Below, in pieces: positions 14,914-22,500 of a stretch of DNA of 22,741 bases. The stretch's first letter is position 1. Every line of letters begins with the position of its first letter. The stretch lies in NCBI GenBank assembly GCA_022564455.1, contig JADFLK010000001.1, forward strand, positions 1-22,741, given 5' to 3'. The notes under the pieces are model-generated. The model worked only from the letters and a program-made list of their open reading frames with translations. It did not search any database and had not been told where the DNA came from. A program made the position numbers and the translations under genes. The stretch is from Bacteroidota bacterium (GTDB lineage Bacteria > Bacteroidota > Rhodothermia > Rhodothermales > Rubricoccaceae).

Positions 14914-14936
14914 CTTACACACTACGCAGTACGAAA
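14914..14936. repeat. heptad repeat, unit with central TAC, inverted relative to 12024-12051
   Basis: CTTACAC at 14914, ACTACGC at 14921 and AGTACGA at 14928 follow the permease stop. Reverse-complemented, the array resembles the one at 12024-12044 over about 22 bases with a few mismatches. Confidence 0.55.
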
Positions 14937-14969
14937 TAGACAACCCTCTCAAACCCTCATTCTCGCATA

Positions 14970-15001
14970 CCCGTAGGACGCCAACAAGGGACTTCCCTAC
15001 G
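14970..15001. repeat. palindromic element, CGTAGG/CCTACG ends
   Basis: CCGTAGGACGCC, a five-base loop AACAA, and GGGACTTCCCTACG form an imperfect hairpin. Reverse-complemented it begins CGTAGGGAAGTCCCTTG, nearly identical to CGTAGGGACGTCCCTTG at 16115. It lies just upstream of the ATPase coding region, next to a C-rich tract at 14944-14964. Confidence 0.65.
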
Positions 15002-15071
15002 CTCTCAAATCACATACGACATCACCCCGATCCTCACCATATCCTGCCTCTCCAAGACATTCAGCGACGGC

Positions 15072-16070
15072 GTGTTGCCCGTCGTAAACGGGTTGTCGTT
15101 TGAGGTGGAGGACGGCGAGCTGTTCGCGCTGTTGGGTCCGAGTGGTTGTGGTAAGACGACGGCGCTGCGCCTCATCGGCGGGTTCATGCGGCCCGATCAT
15201 GGGTCGATTTCGTTTGATGGACGGCTCTTCGCCGGCGACGGGACGTTCGTTCCTCCGGAGAAGCGCGGCATCGGATTCGTATTTCAGGATTACGCACTCT
15301 TCCCGCACCTGACGGTGGCGCAGAACGTCGCGTTCGGCCTCCGCAAGGAGAAGGCCTCCGTGAGAAAGGAGCGCACCGATGAGGTGCTCAAGCTCGTCGG
15401 GATGGAGGGATTTGAGGATCGTCTCCCGCATGCGCTTTCGGGCGGCCAACAGCAGCGAGTGGCATTGGCGAGGGCGCTGGCTCCGCGGCCACGGCTCCTC
15501 TTACTGGACGAACCGTTCTCCAACCTCGACGCCTACTTCCGCAACGAGATGCGCGATAACATCCGCGCCATCCTAAAGGAGGAGGGGATTACTGCCGTGC
15601 TGGTCACACACGACCAGGAGGAGGCGATGGTCTTCGCCGACCGCGTGGCCGTCATGCAGAGCGGCCGGGTCGACCAGATCGGCACGCCCGAGGAGATCTA
15701 TCTGACACCACGTACGCTCTTCGTGGCGCAGTTCCTGGGCCAGACGAACCTCGTCCTCACGCACGCCGACGGCGCCACGGCCGACTCCGTGCTCGGCAAG
15801 CTGACGCTCCATCGCCCGGCGGAGGGGATGGTCCTCGTGGCCGTTCGGCCAGAGCATTTCACCATCGCCTCGGTCGCGGACCACCCCGACGCGATGGAGG
15901 CCACGGTCCTGAGCCGCAAATTCAAGGGGCACGACATCACGTACCGCGTGCAGGTCGGCCCGGTGGACTGCCTCGTCCACACCCACAACCGCGAGCCCTT
16001 CGCGCCGGGCGACACGGTGTTCATCCGGGCTGTGGAGCCGGCGGTGGTGCTGGATAAAGCAGGAGTGTGA
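15072..16070 (+). CDS. ferric-iron-type ABC transporter ATP-binding protein
   Basis: Numbering from the GTG at 15072 gives 332 residues. It shows Walker A GPSGCGKTT at 22-30, the Q-loop FVFQDYALF, signature LSGGQQQRVALARAL at 122-136, Walker B LLLLDEP at 142-148, D-loop NLDA, H-loop His180 in VTHDQEEA, and a C-terminal TOBE-like regulatory domain from about 235 (MVLVAVRPEHF). It is the FbpC/PotA-type ATPase that powers the importer encoded upstream. The start is odd. The frame is open back to 14940 and encodes the family's first strand and A-loop (PILTISCLSKTFSDG), but contains no ATG, GTG, TTG or CTG before 15072. The true start may be a rare ATC or ATA codon at 15021-15039. At GTG 15072 the A-loop aromatic would be lost. 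Confidence 0.88.
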   Translation: MLPVVNGLSFEVEDGELFALLGPSGCGKTTALRLIGGFMRPDHGSISFDGRLFAGDGTFVPPEKRGIGFVFQDYALFPHLTVAQNVAFGLRKEKASVRKERTDEVLKLVGMEGFEDRLPHALSGGQQQRVALARALAPRPRLLLLDEPFSNLDAYFRNEMRDNIRAILKEEGITAVLVTHDQEEAMVFADRVAVMQSGRVDQIGTPEEIYLTPRTLFVAQFLGQTNLVLTHADGATADSVLGKLTLHRPAEGMVLVAVRPEHFTIASVADHPDAMEATVLSRKFKGHDITYRVQVGPVDCLVHTHNREPFAPGDTVFIRAVEPAVVLDKAGV

Positions 16071-16082
16071 TTCGTGTGGGAG

Positions 16083-16106
16083 GTTGAGGGGTTGAGGGGA
16101 TGAGAG
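16083..16106. repeat. 8-base tandem repeat GTTGAGGG
   Basis: Two perfect units at 16083 and 16091 and a variant GATGAGAG at 16099, between the ATPase stop and the palindrome at 16115. The C-rich tract at 14944-14964 resembles its reverse complement. Confidence 0.55.
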
Positions 16107-16114
16107 ATTAAAAT

Positions 16115-16146
16115 CGTAGGGACGTCCCTTGTGGGCATCCGCATAC
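16115..16146. repeat. palindromic element, CGTAGGGACGTCC type
   Basis: GGACGTCC and GGGCATCC pair (six Watson-Crick pairs, one wobble, one mismatch) around CTTGT. Flanks read CGTAGG and GCATAC. It lies in the 92-base convergent gap between the ATPase and DUF429 genes, where it could act as a bidirectional terminator. Sequence match to 14970-15001 (inverted) marks it as a repeat family. Confidence 0.65.
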
Positions 16147-16162
16147 AAATGGATGAGAGAGG

Positions 16163-16909
16163 CTATGCCTCGTGTTTTCGCACCCAGATCCAACCTTCTC
16201 GCCGGGCGACAGCTGGGTCTTGGGGCAGGAATGAATGCCCACTTAGGAAATCCTGGGCAGCGAGGACGAACACCGCAGCGTCCAACACGTCATCGTTTTC
16301 GATAATCCTAGCATCGGAAGGGAGTTGCACTTTCTTGGCAACACCTTCGACAATCCGCCGCCGTACATCTTTCCAAGGGCCTTTTCCACCTTTATACCCC
16401 GACGACGGAAGACCGTGTGACATAAGCGTCGCTGCTGGGTACACCTCAATTGCAACTACACTGCTGAAGTTTGAGTCCCATGCTAATGGAATATCAAGAT
16501 TCGAACGCGTACGTAGGGCGTGTAGCAGATTGAGTGCTGAATGTGCGGTCCTCGCAATTTTATCCGCACCTACGTCGAGGCCTTTTTGGCCAACGCTGTG
16601 TCGGATGAATCGATCTGTTTCACGTCTGAATAGGGAATCGGCGTCTACTTCCAACGCATCTCCAGCCCGATGCGTGAGCAAGGTTTCACTGAGCGATTTC
16701 GGCCAACCTAGCGGTGCATCGATCGCTAGAAGAACAGGGGGGTCACTCTTTGAAATCCACTGAGCGACTATCTCGACGGGTGGTTCCCTGCTGCTCGCGC
16801 GGTTCACTTCCTCAATCGAAGTACGCCCATCCGAGTAAATGCCGAGTGCTAGGCCAACATCGCTAGGCTGGCACGCATGGTCAATGCCGATGATCGTGAT
16901 GGCCGACAT
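16163..16909 (-). CDS. DUF429 family protein (predicted RNase H-fold nuclease)
   Basis: The product is 248 residues. It has the DUF429 landmarks: an opening strand TIIGIDHACQ with the first acidic residue, the VLLAIDAPLGWPKS motif near 58-71, the central Arg/Asp segment FRRETDRFIRHSVGQ, IEVYPAATL near 154-162, and the helix IENDDVLDAAVFVLAAQDFL near the end, finishing REGWIWVRK. The family is predicted to adopt a ribonuclease H-like nuclease fold, but no biochemical role is established to my knowledge. It starts two bases after the PhoD-like gene stop, with a strong Shine-Dalgarno inside that stop region, so the two are co-transcribed. No signal peptide is present, so it acts in the cytoplasm while its partner is exported. 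Base composition is somewhat less GC-rich than its neighbours. Confidence 0.8.
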   Translation of the reverse strand: MSAITIIGIDHACQPSDVGLALGIYSDGRTSIEEVNRASSREPPVEIVAQWISKSDPPVLLAIDAPLGWPKSLSETLLTHRAGDALEVDADSLFRRETDRFIRHSVGQKGLDVGADKIARTAHSALNLLHALRTRSNLDIPLAWDSNFSSVVAIEVYPAATLMSHGLPSSGYKGGKGPWKDVRRRIVEGVAKKVQLPSDARIIENDDVLDAAVFVLAAQDFLSGHSFLPQDPAVARREGWIWVRKHEA

Positions 16910-16911
16910 GC

Positions 16912-18294
16912 CTAGTCCTCCTCCCTCGGCGGCCGCAAATCATTCGCTCTGATCCTGTGCTCCCAGAGAAGGTCTCCGGTCGTGCTGTAGGTCCGTAACG
17001 TCATCACCCGATCCGTCCGCGCGCCTTCCACCGTCATCGTCCCGAAGTTGCGCTGCCCCGTCACCAGCGTTCCTTCTACACGGTAGACGTTTATCGAATC
17101 GCGAGGGCTTGTCGCCGCGCCGCTGGTAAGGGGGGAGGACGTGAACTCGTACAGCGGATACGTGCCGTCGCGCTCCATTTTGTTCAACTCGGTGTGGTGC
17201 CGGTCGCCGGTGAGGAACAGCACGCCCCAGATGTCGCGTCGTCCGATTTCATCAATCAAGAACTGCCGCTCTGCCGGCGCAACGTTGGCGTAGGTCTCGA
17301 ACACCTCGTTCGGGTTTAGCACCTGCCCGCCGATGGCCACCACCTTGAAAGGCGCATAGCTGGCCTGTAGGGCATCCAGCAACCATTGCAGTTGTGCCTC
17401 CCCGAGAACCGTGTCGTCGTTCGGATCCTCCGGCGCGTTGTTCGGCGTGCGGTAGGTGCGGTTGTCGAGCATGAAGAACTCCACATCGGCAAACTGGAAC
17501 TGATAGAAAGCCCCCGGTGTGTCCGGCAGACCGTACGTCGGGTTGGGCCAGTAACGCTGGAAGACTTCCAGTGCTGCGCCTTTCAGGATGTAGGAGCGGT
17601 CAGAGTTGTTCGGGCCGAAGTCGTGGTCGTCCCAGATGGCGTAGTTCGGCGCTGCGGCCAGCAGCCGCTGGACCTCAGGAAGCGCACGGTCGTGGCGGTT
17701 GCGGTAGGCCAGGCCCTCGGGGCTCCACCAGTCCACCTCGCGGTAGTACACGTTGTCGCCGAGCCACAGCATCAAGTCAGGATTCATGCCCGCGATGGTC
17801 TCGAAGATCTCGTAATCGCCTCCATACGGGTCGCCCGGACGGTCGTAGGGCGTGTCGGGCACGTAGTTGCACGATCCCAGCGCCACCATAAACGTGGGCG
17901 GATCGGTCCGCCACTGCCAGAGAGGCTGCGTCGTGAACGAAAATGCGTAGGGGCGGGAGAACTCTTCTCCATCCACAAGAACGTGGTAGGTGTACGTCCA
18001 GCCGGGCTCCAGATTTGTGAGCCTGAACGTGGCGATATGGTCGTTCGCAGCGTTCGCGGTGATGGCTTCGGTGGTGATGAACACCGCACGGGGCGTCGGT
18101 CCTCCATCGGGGAGAGCCGTCACTGTGTAGCGGAGTTGAACCTCCGCGGCATCTACCGTTTGCACCCACACGGTGGCCTCGCGATGGGTGATCGGTCCGA
18201 GCATAGGGCCAGCGCTTACAAGCTCGCTCTGCGCTTGCGCTGACGCGACGAGGAGCAGAGCAAGGAAGGGAAGGAGTAAACGATTGTGCATCAT
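16912..18294 (-). CDS. PhoD-like (alkaline phosphatase D family) metallophosphatase
   Basis: From ATG 18294 the product is 460 residues (a second ATG follows at once). The signal peptide MMHNRLLLPFLALLLVASAQ ends AQ, cleaved near residue 22. A strand-rich PhoD-type N-terminal domain (about 24-122, LVSAGPMLGPITHREATVWV) precedes the metallophosphatase domain. That domain carries LGSCNY at 139-144, LGDNVYY at 178-184, WDDHDFG at 221-227, and LTGDRHHTEL at 361-370. These residues bind the active-site metals (Fe/Ca in characterised PhoD) for phosphomonoester or phosphodiester hydrolysis outside the cytoplasm. The spacing is regular and no key residue is missing. PhoD is often Tat-exported, but no twin-arginine motif is visible here, so Sec is likely. 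It forms an operon with DUF429 downstream. A terminator and heptad repeats lie just upstream. Confidence 0.9.
   Translation of the reverse strand: MMHNRLLLPFLALLLVASAQAQSELVSAGPMLGPITHREATVWVQTVDAAEVQLRYTVTALPDGGPTPRAVFITTEAITANAANDHIATFRLTNLEPGWTYTYHVLVDGEEFSRPYAFSFTTQPLWQWRTDPPTFMVALGSCNYVPDTPYDRPGDPYGGDYEIFETIAGMNPDLMLWLGDNVYYREVDWWSPEGLAYRNRHDRALPEVQRLLAAAPNYAIWDDHDFGPNNSDRSYILKGAALEVFQRYWPNPTYGLPDTPGAFYQFQFADVEFFMLDNRTYRTPNNAPEDPNDDTVLGEAQLQWLLDALQASYAPFKVVAIGGQVLNPNEVFETYANVAPAERQFLIDEIGRRDIWGVLFLTGDRHHTELNKMERDGTYPLYEFTSSPLTSGAATSPRDSINVYRVEGTLVTGQRNFGTMTVEGARTDRVMTLRTYSTTGDLLWEHRIRANDLRPPREED
16916..16924 (-). promoter_or_regulatory. Shine-Dalgarno for the DUF429 gene
   Basis: GGAGGAGGA on the minus strand overlaps the final codons of the PhoD-like gene and lies six bases before the DUF429 ATG at 16909. 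It is the clearest ribosome-binding site in the window and fixes both the start and the coupling. Confidence 0.75.
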
Positions 18295-18302
18295 GGTGGC
18301 CT

Positions 18303-18323
18303 GCGGTCGGTGGTCTGTGGTCA
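18303..18323. repeat. heptad repeat, unit GTGGTCT
   Basis: GCGGTCG at 18303, GTGGTCT at 18310 and GTGGTCA at 18317 form the leader of the PhoD-like gene, between its start codon and the terminator. Confidence 0.65.
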
Positions 18324-18324
18324 C

Positions 18325-18359
18325 AAAAAACGCCGCACCCGTTCACTCGGATGCGGCGT
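18325..18359 (-). terminator. Rho-independent terminator of the acidic hypothetical gene
   Basis: On the minus strand, ACGCCGCA (18359-18352) pairs perfectly with TGCGGCGT (18337-18330), and further CCG/CGG pairs close the loop. Six T residues follow (18330-18325 region). It lies 29 bases past the stop of the gene at 18388 and insulates that gene from the PhoD-like operon. The hairpin alone is symmetric, but the T-run supports minus-strand termination. Confidence 0.88.
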
Positions 18360-18387
18360 CTATGTTAAGGCTCAAGAGCTAGATCAC

Positions 18388-18801
18388 TCACTCGTCCACG
18401 TCTTCTTCGACGACAGGCGCCGGGCGGATGTCCCAGAGCAGCATCTGGTCGATGTCGGCGTAGTCCTCGCCGTCCGCGTCGGCAAACTCGTAGTCGCCGT
18501 TCTTGTCGCGCAAGTGTTCCGGGATGCGCTTCCACGTGGTGCCGTTCTGGTCTGCAAACTCGTTTGGGAATGGGCTCTCCACGCGGTACGACGGGTGGTA
18601 GTTGCGGTACGTCTTGGCGGCTTCGTACAGCGCGGCGCGTCGTGCCCCGGCCCGCGTAGCGCTGTTACCGGTCACCCGGAAAGACTCATGGCTAATTATG
18701 GCAATAACGTCATCCTCGTCCTCTTCCGGGTCGAGGTATTCGGGGCGTATCACCGTGAACTCGTCTGGGTGGGGGTACGCGCTGCGTTCGCTCTCGAACA
18801 T
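18388..18801 (-). CDS. acidic hypothetical protein
   Basis: The product is 137 residues with about a quarter Asp and Glu. It starts MFESERSAYPHPDEFTVIRP and has an acidic patch PEEDEDDVIAI near 25-35, a basic helix TRAGARRAALYEAAKTYRNY near 49-68, and an acidic tail VVEEDVDE. There is no signal peptide, membrane segment or recognised domain, so it is probably a soluble cytoplasmic protein. It is monocistronic, with heptad repeats just upstream of its ATG and a strong terminator just downstream, which supports it being a real gene. Codon usage looks like that of the neighbouring genes. I do not recognise the family. A DNA-mimic or adaptor role would be guesswork. Confidence 0.7.
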   Translation of the reverse strand: MFESERSAYPHPDEFTVIRPEYLDPEEDEDDVIAIISHESFRVTGNSATRAGARRAALYEAAKTYRNYHPSYRVESPFPNEFADQNGTTWKRIPEHLRDKNGDYEFADADGEDYADIDQMLLWDIRPAPVVEEDVDE

Positions 18802-18806
18802 GGGGC

Positions 18807-18820
18807 TCTGAAATCTGAAG
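18807..18820. repeat. heptad repeat TCTGAAA / TCTGAAG
   Basis: Two adjacent units at 18807 and 18814, followed by a looser third, lie five bases before the start codon of the acidic hypothetical gene. Confidence 0.45.
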
Positions 18821-18990
18821 ATTATGGGCGCGGAAATTACGGAGCGGACAGACAGTATCCCACCGCAACTGCTTGTCCGAGATGCCTTTCCTGAGAAATT
18901 CTACCGCGCCGGCATGTGGAAAACGCTCGCGCGGAGTCCTGCTGAATGCCCGGATTTTGGCGGCGCATCGTGCAGGTCAATGTCCCCACC

Positions 18991-19025
18991 CCGTACTGAG
19001 GGCGTGAAATATCATGCCCCTACGG
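18991..19025. repeat. palindromic element with CCGTA/TACGG outer arms
   Basis: Outer arms CCGTA (18991-18995) and TACGG (19021-19025) enclose GGGCGTGA (19000-19007) and TCATGCCC (19012-19019) around an AATA loop, with one G-T pair. On the minus strand it begins CGTAGGGGCATGA, sharing the CGTAGGG start of the elements at 14970 and 16115. Confidence 0.6.
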
Positions 19026-19143
19026 GTTCAGCGAAGGATCGGAACGATTTCCAGGGAGGTCCTGGACAACAACTTCGGGATGGATTTTGCGGCGATCTCA
19101 AGGATGATGCCTCCCCGCTCGTAATCAAGTAGAATACTATTTC

Positions 19144-19276
19144 AATAACGGCTATCACATTTATGGCCTTCCGTGCCGGGCTAGGCACTTTGGGTGGGTG
19201 GCCTCTGCCGTAACGCTCAAAAGTGATCCGGCGAGGTACGGGAGAACAAATCTTTCCCGTTCTGAATAACGGCTGT
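19144..19276. repeat. 12-base direct repeat AATAACGGCTrT
   Basis: Copies at 19144-19155 and 19265-19276 are 121 bases apart and differ at one base. They bracket a GC-rich segment with short hairpins upstream of nrdJ. They could be paired regulator sites; function unknown. Confidence 0.4.
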
Positions 19277-19327
19277 TGAACGTCGGGGAACGCCCTTCTT
19301 CCGCGCCTGGAAGCAGCAGGAGGGTGT

Positions 19328-19378
19328 CATCCACACGAATCCACAAACTGTGGGAAATCGGGGATAAAGTGTGGAAAA
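19328..19378. promoter_or_regulatory. cluster of DnaA-box-like sequences upstream of nrdJ
   Basis: Four 9-mers resemble TTATCCACA: TCATCCACA (19328, plus), GAATCCACA (19338, plus), TTTCCCACA (19349-19357, minus) and TTTTCCACA (19370-19378, minus). They mismatch the consensus at one or two positions and are arranged as two plus followed by two minus sites. In E. coli, DnaA boxes help control nrdAB, so control of nrdJ is plausible. No AT-rich unwinding region is adjacent, so an origin is unlikely. Confidence 0.4.
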
Positions 19379-19532
19379 ATCAACTTGCACTCCGGGCGAA
19401 TCGTCCCTTTATTACCGTCCCCCTTCACGCCCCGACAACTTCGCGCGGCAGGGGATTCTTGCAGTGGGCGTGGCGGGTCCGCGCACATAAAGGCCCTCCC
19501 TCGGGCCCACCTCACCCACCACCGCAAGTATT

Positions 19533-22500
19533 ATGGCACCGGAGGAAGCTACGTCTCTCTTTTCTCTTGACGGCGATGCGACCGTCCCCAATAACGGACT
19601 ATCCATCGAGCGCATTTTTTCGGAGGAAGGCGAACATCCCTTCGACGGCCTTGAGTGGGAGAAGCGCGACGCCGCCATCCGCAACCAGGAAGGCGAGGCG
19701 ATTTTCGAGCAGAAGGACGTGGAGTTCCCGGCGAGCTGGAGTCCCCTTGCCGTCAACGTCGTCGCCTCGAAGTACTTCTACGGCGACCTCGCAGCGGGCA
19801 ACGGCAGCCCCGCCGATGGGAAGCGCGAGCACTCCCTGAAGCAACTCGTCCACCGCGTCACCCGCACGATCTCCGACTGGGGCATCGAGCAGAACTACTT
19901 CGCCTCGAAGGAAGACGGCGAGCGCTTCTACGACGACCTCACGTGGCTCTGCGCCCACCAGTACGGCGCGTTCAACAGCCCGGTTTGGTTCAACGTGGGC
20001 CTGCACCACCAGTATGGCATCAATGATTCCGGCGGCAAGACCATCTCCGGCTGGAACGCCGAGACGGGCGAGGTCGAAACCGTGGATCCGTACGTGCGCC
20101 CTCAGGCCAGCGCGTGCTTTATCATTTCGGTGGAGGACTCCATCGACGACATCTGGCAGTTGATGGGGGAGAGCGCCCGGCTCTTCAAGTTCGGCTCGGG
20201 CGTCGGTGCAGATTGGTCGAAGCTCCGTTCCTCTAAAGAAAAGCTTTCGGGTGGCGGCATCCCTTCCGGCCCGGTTTCCTTTATGAAGGTGCAGGACGCC
20301 ACCGGCGGCACCATCAAGAGCGGCGGCAAGACGCGGCGCGCCGCCATCATGCAGACGCTCAAAAGCTGGCACCCGGACATCCTGCAGTTCGTCCGCGCCA
20401 AAATGGACGAGGAGCGCAAGGCCTGGGCGCTCATCGAAGAGGGCTACGACGGCTCCTTCAACGGCCCGGCCTACGGCAGCGTGGCTTTCCAGAACGTGAA
20501 CCAGTCGGTGCGGATGGACGACGCGTTCATGGAAGCCGCCGAAGCCGATACGGACTACGAACTCAGGTCCGTCCATGGCGGTGAAGCCATCGATTCCGTC
20601 CGTGGCAAGGAGTTGCTGATGACGATCGCGGAGGGCACGCACGTCTGCGGCGACCCCGGTGCGCAGTACGAGGACACCATCCAGCGCTGGCACACCTGCA
20701 AGAACACCGGCCCGATCAACTCCAGTAATCCGTGCAGCGAGTACATGTTCGTCGACGACTCGGCTTGCAACCTCGCCAGCCTCAACCTGCGCAAGTTTCA
20801 GAAGGAAGACGGCACGATGGACGTCGGGCGCTTTCGTGCTGCGTCGCGCATCTTCATCACGGCGCAGGAAATCCTCGTCGACAACGCGGGCTACCCCAGC
20901 CGCGACATCGCCAAAAACAGCCACGCCTTCCGGCCCCTCGGCCTCGGGTTCGCCAACCTCGGCGCGCTCCTGATGTCGATGGGCCTGCCGTACGACTCCG
21001 ACGAGGGTCGCGCGGTCGCGGGCGCCCTCATGGCCATCGAACACAGCGAAGCGTACGCTCGGTCTGCGGAGATCGCCGCCAACGCGGCAATCGGTCCGTT
21101 CGATGGCTATGAGGACAACCGCGAGCCCATGCTGGAGGTGTTGCGGATGCACCGCGACGCGGTGAAGGACATCCACGCCTCGTGCCCCGCGTACCTCCGC
21201 GAAGCCGCGCAGGAGTCGGCCGACCGCATGGTGGCGCTCGGCGAAGCCCACGGCTACCGCAACGCGCAGGCTACGGTCCTCGCTCCCACCGGCACCATCG
21301 GGTTCATGATGGACTGCGACACGACGGGCGTGGAGCCGGACATCGCGCTGGTCAAGTACAAGCTCCTCGCGGGCGAGGGCGACGGCCTGATGAAGATCGT
21401 CAACCAAACGGTGGGCGCTGCCCTCGGCAAACTCGGTTACACCGACGCCGAGCAGACCGAAATCCTCGCCTACATCGACGAGCACGACACCATCGAGGGC
21501 GCGCCGTACCTGCAGGAGGAGCACCTGCCCGTGTTCGACTGCGCGTTCAAGCCATTCAACGGCGAGCGGTTCATCCAGCACATGGGCCACATCCGCATGA
21601 TGGCGGCCACGCAGCCGTTCATCTCGGGCGCGATTTCCAAGACGGTCAACCTCCCGGAACACTGCACTGTCGAGGACATCTACGACGCCTACATGCAAAG
21701 CTGGAAGCTGGGCCTGAAGGCGGTGGCCATCTACCGCGAGAACTCGAAGCGCAGCCAGCCGCTCTCGACAAAGAAAGGCGCCAACACGAAGAACAAAACG
21801 GTGGAGGAGGTGGCCTCGGGCGACGGCGCGATGCTGCCCGAACCCGAAATCGTGGAGAGGATCGTGTACAAGCCGGTGCGCCGCCGCCTCGCCGACGAGC
21901 GCGAGAGCCTGACGCACAAGTTTTCGATTGCCGGCCACGAGGGCTACCTGCACGTGGGCCTCTACGCCGATACGAAGATGCCGGGCGAGATCTTCATCAC
22001 GATGGCCAAGCAGGGGTCCACCATCGCGGGCCTCATGGATTCGTTCGCCACAGCCATTTCGCTGGCGCTGCAGTACGGCGTGCCGCTGGAAGACCTCGTC
22101 CAGAAGTTCAGCCACGTGCGCTTCGAGCCGGCGGGCTTCACGAACAACAAGAAAATCCCGATCGCCAAGTCCATCACGGACTACATCTTCCGCTACCTCT
22201 CGCTGAAGTACCTCGGCAAGGAGCACGAAGACCCGACGCCGGAGCCCGAGGATATGCTCAACCCGGCCCCTGCCGTGGCTTCTGAGGCCAAGACACACGG
22301 CCCGGCCGCCGACGAGGTGCAGGCCACGCTGTTCGAGGCCGCGCCGACAGAAACGCCGGGCCCGGCCCTTGTGGGCACGACCGTGGAGGCCTTCATGGCC
22401 GTGGGCGGAAGCTCAACCGGCGCACGCGCAACGTTCCAGAACCAGGAAGACGCCCCCGCCTGCCCCAACTGCGGCTCCATCATGGTCCGCGCCGGGGCGT

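Larger units (their letters stand above)
18821..19532. other. long intergenic region before nrdJ
   Basis: About 710 bases without a credible gene. A 102-codon plus-strand frame at 18824-19132 has no domain or plausible composition. Held here are a palindromic element (18991-19025), a repeated 12-mer (19144 and 19265), a hairpin ACGGGA/TCCCGT (19238-19260), a cluster of DnaA-box-like 9-mers (19328-19378), and a GGCCC/GGGCC hairpin (19492-19507) 25 bases before the nrdJ ATG. I looked for a cobalamin riboswitch, which often controls B12-dependent reductases, and did not find its conserved core. I could not recognise an NrdR box. Confidence 0.6.

Noticed and set aside
17386..18243. A 285-codon plus-strand frame inside the PhoD-like gene
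   Set aside because: It is antisense to the metallophosphatase motifs and its Val/Arg/Gly-rich product has no domain.
18824..19132. A 102-codon plus-strand frame before nrdJ
   Set aside because: It has no domain, no start context, irregular composition, and runs through a palindromic element.
19328..19378. Replication origin at the DnaA-box-like cluster
   Set aside because: There is no AT-rich unwinding region and no dnaA, dnaN or other origin-linked gene nearby. The boxes are imperfect.
18821..19532. Cobalamin riboswitch upstream of the B12-dependent reductase
   Set aside because: The conserved B12-box and CCGCAACTG core were not found together in the expected order. A CCGCAACTG at about 18863 stands alone, without the neighbouring conserved segments.
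19599..22298. An 899-codon open frame on the minus strand across nrdJ
   Set aside because: It is antisense to a gene with all NrdJ catalytic motifs. Its His/Arg/Val-rich composition is the usual mirror of GC-rich coding bias.
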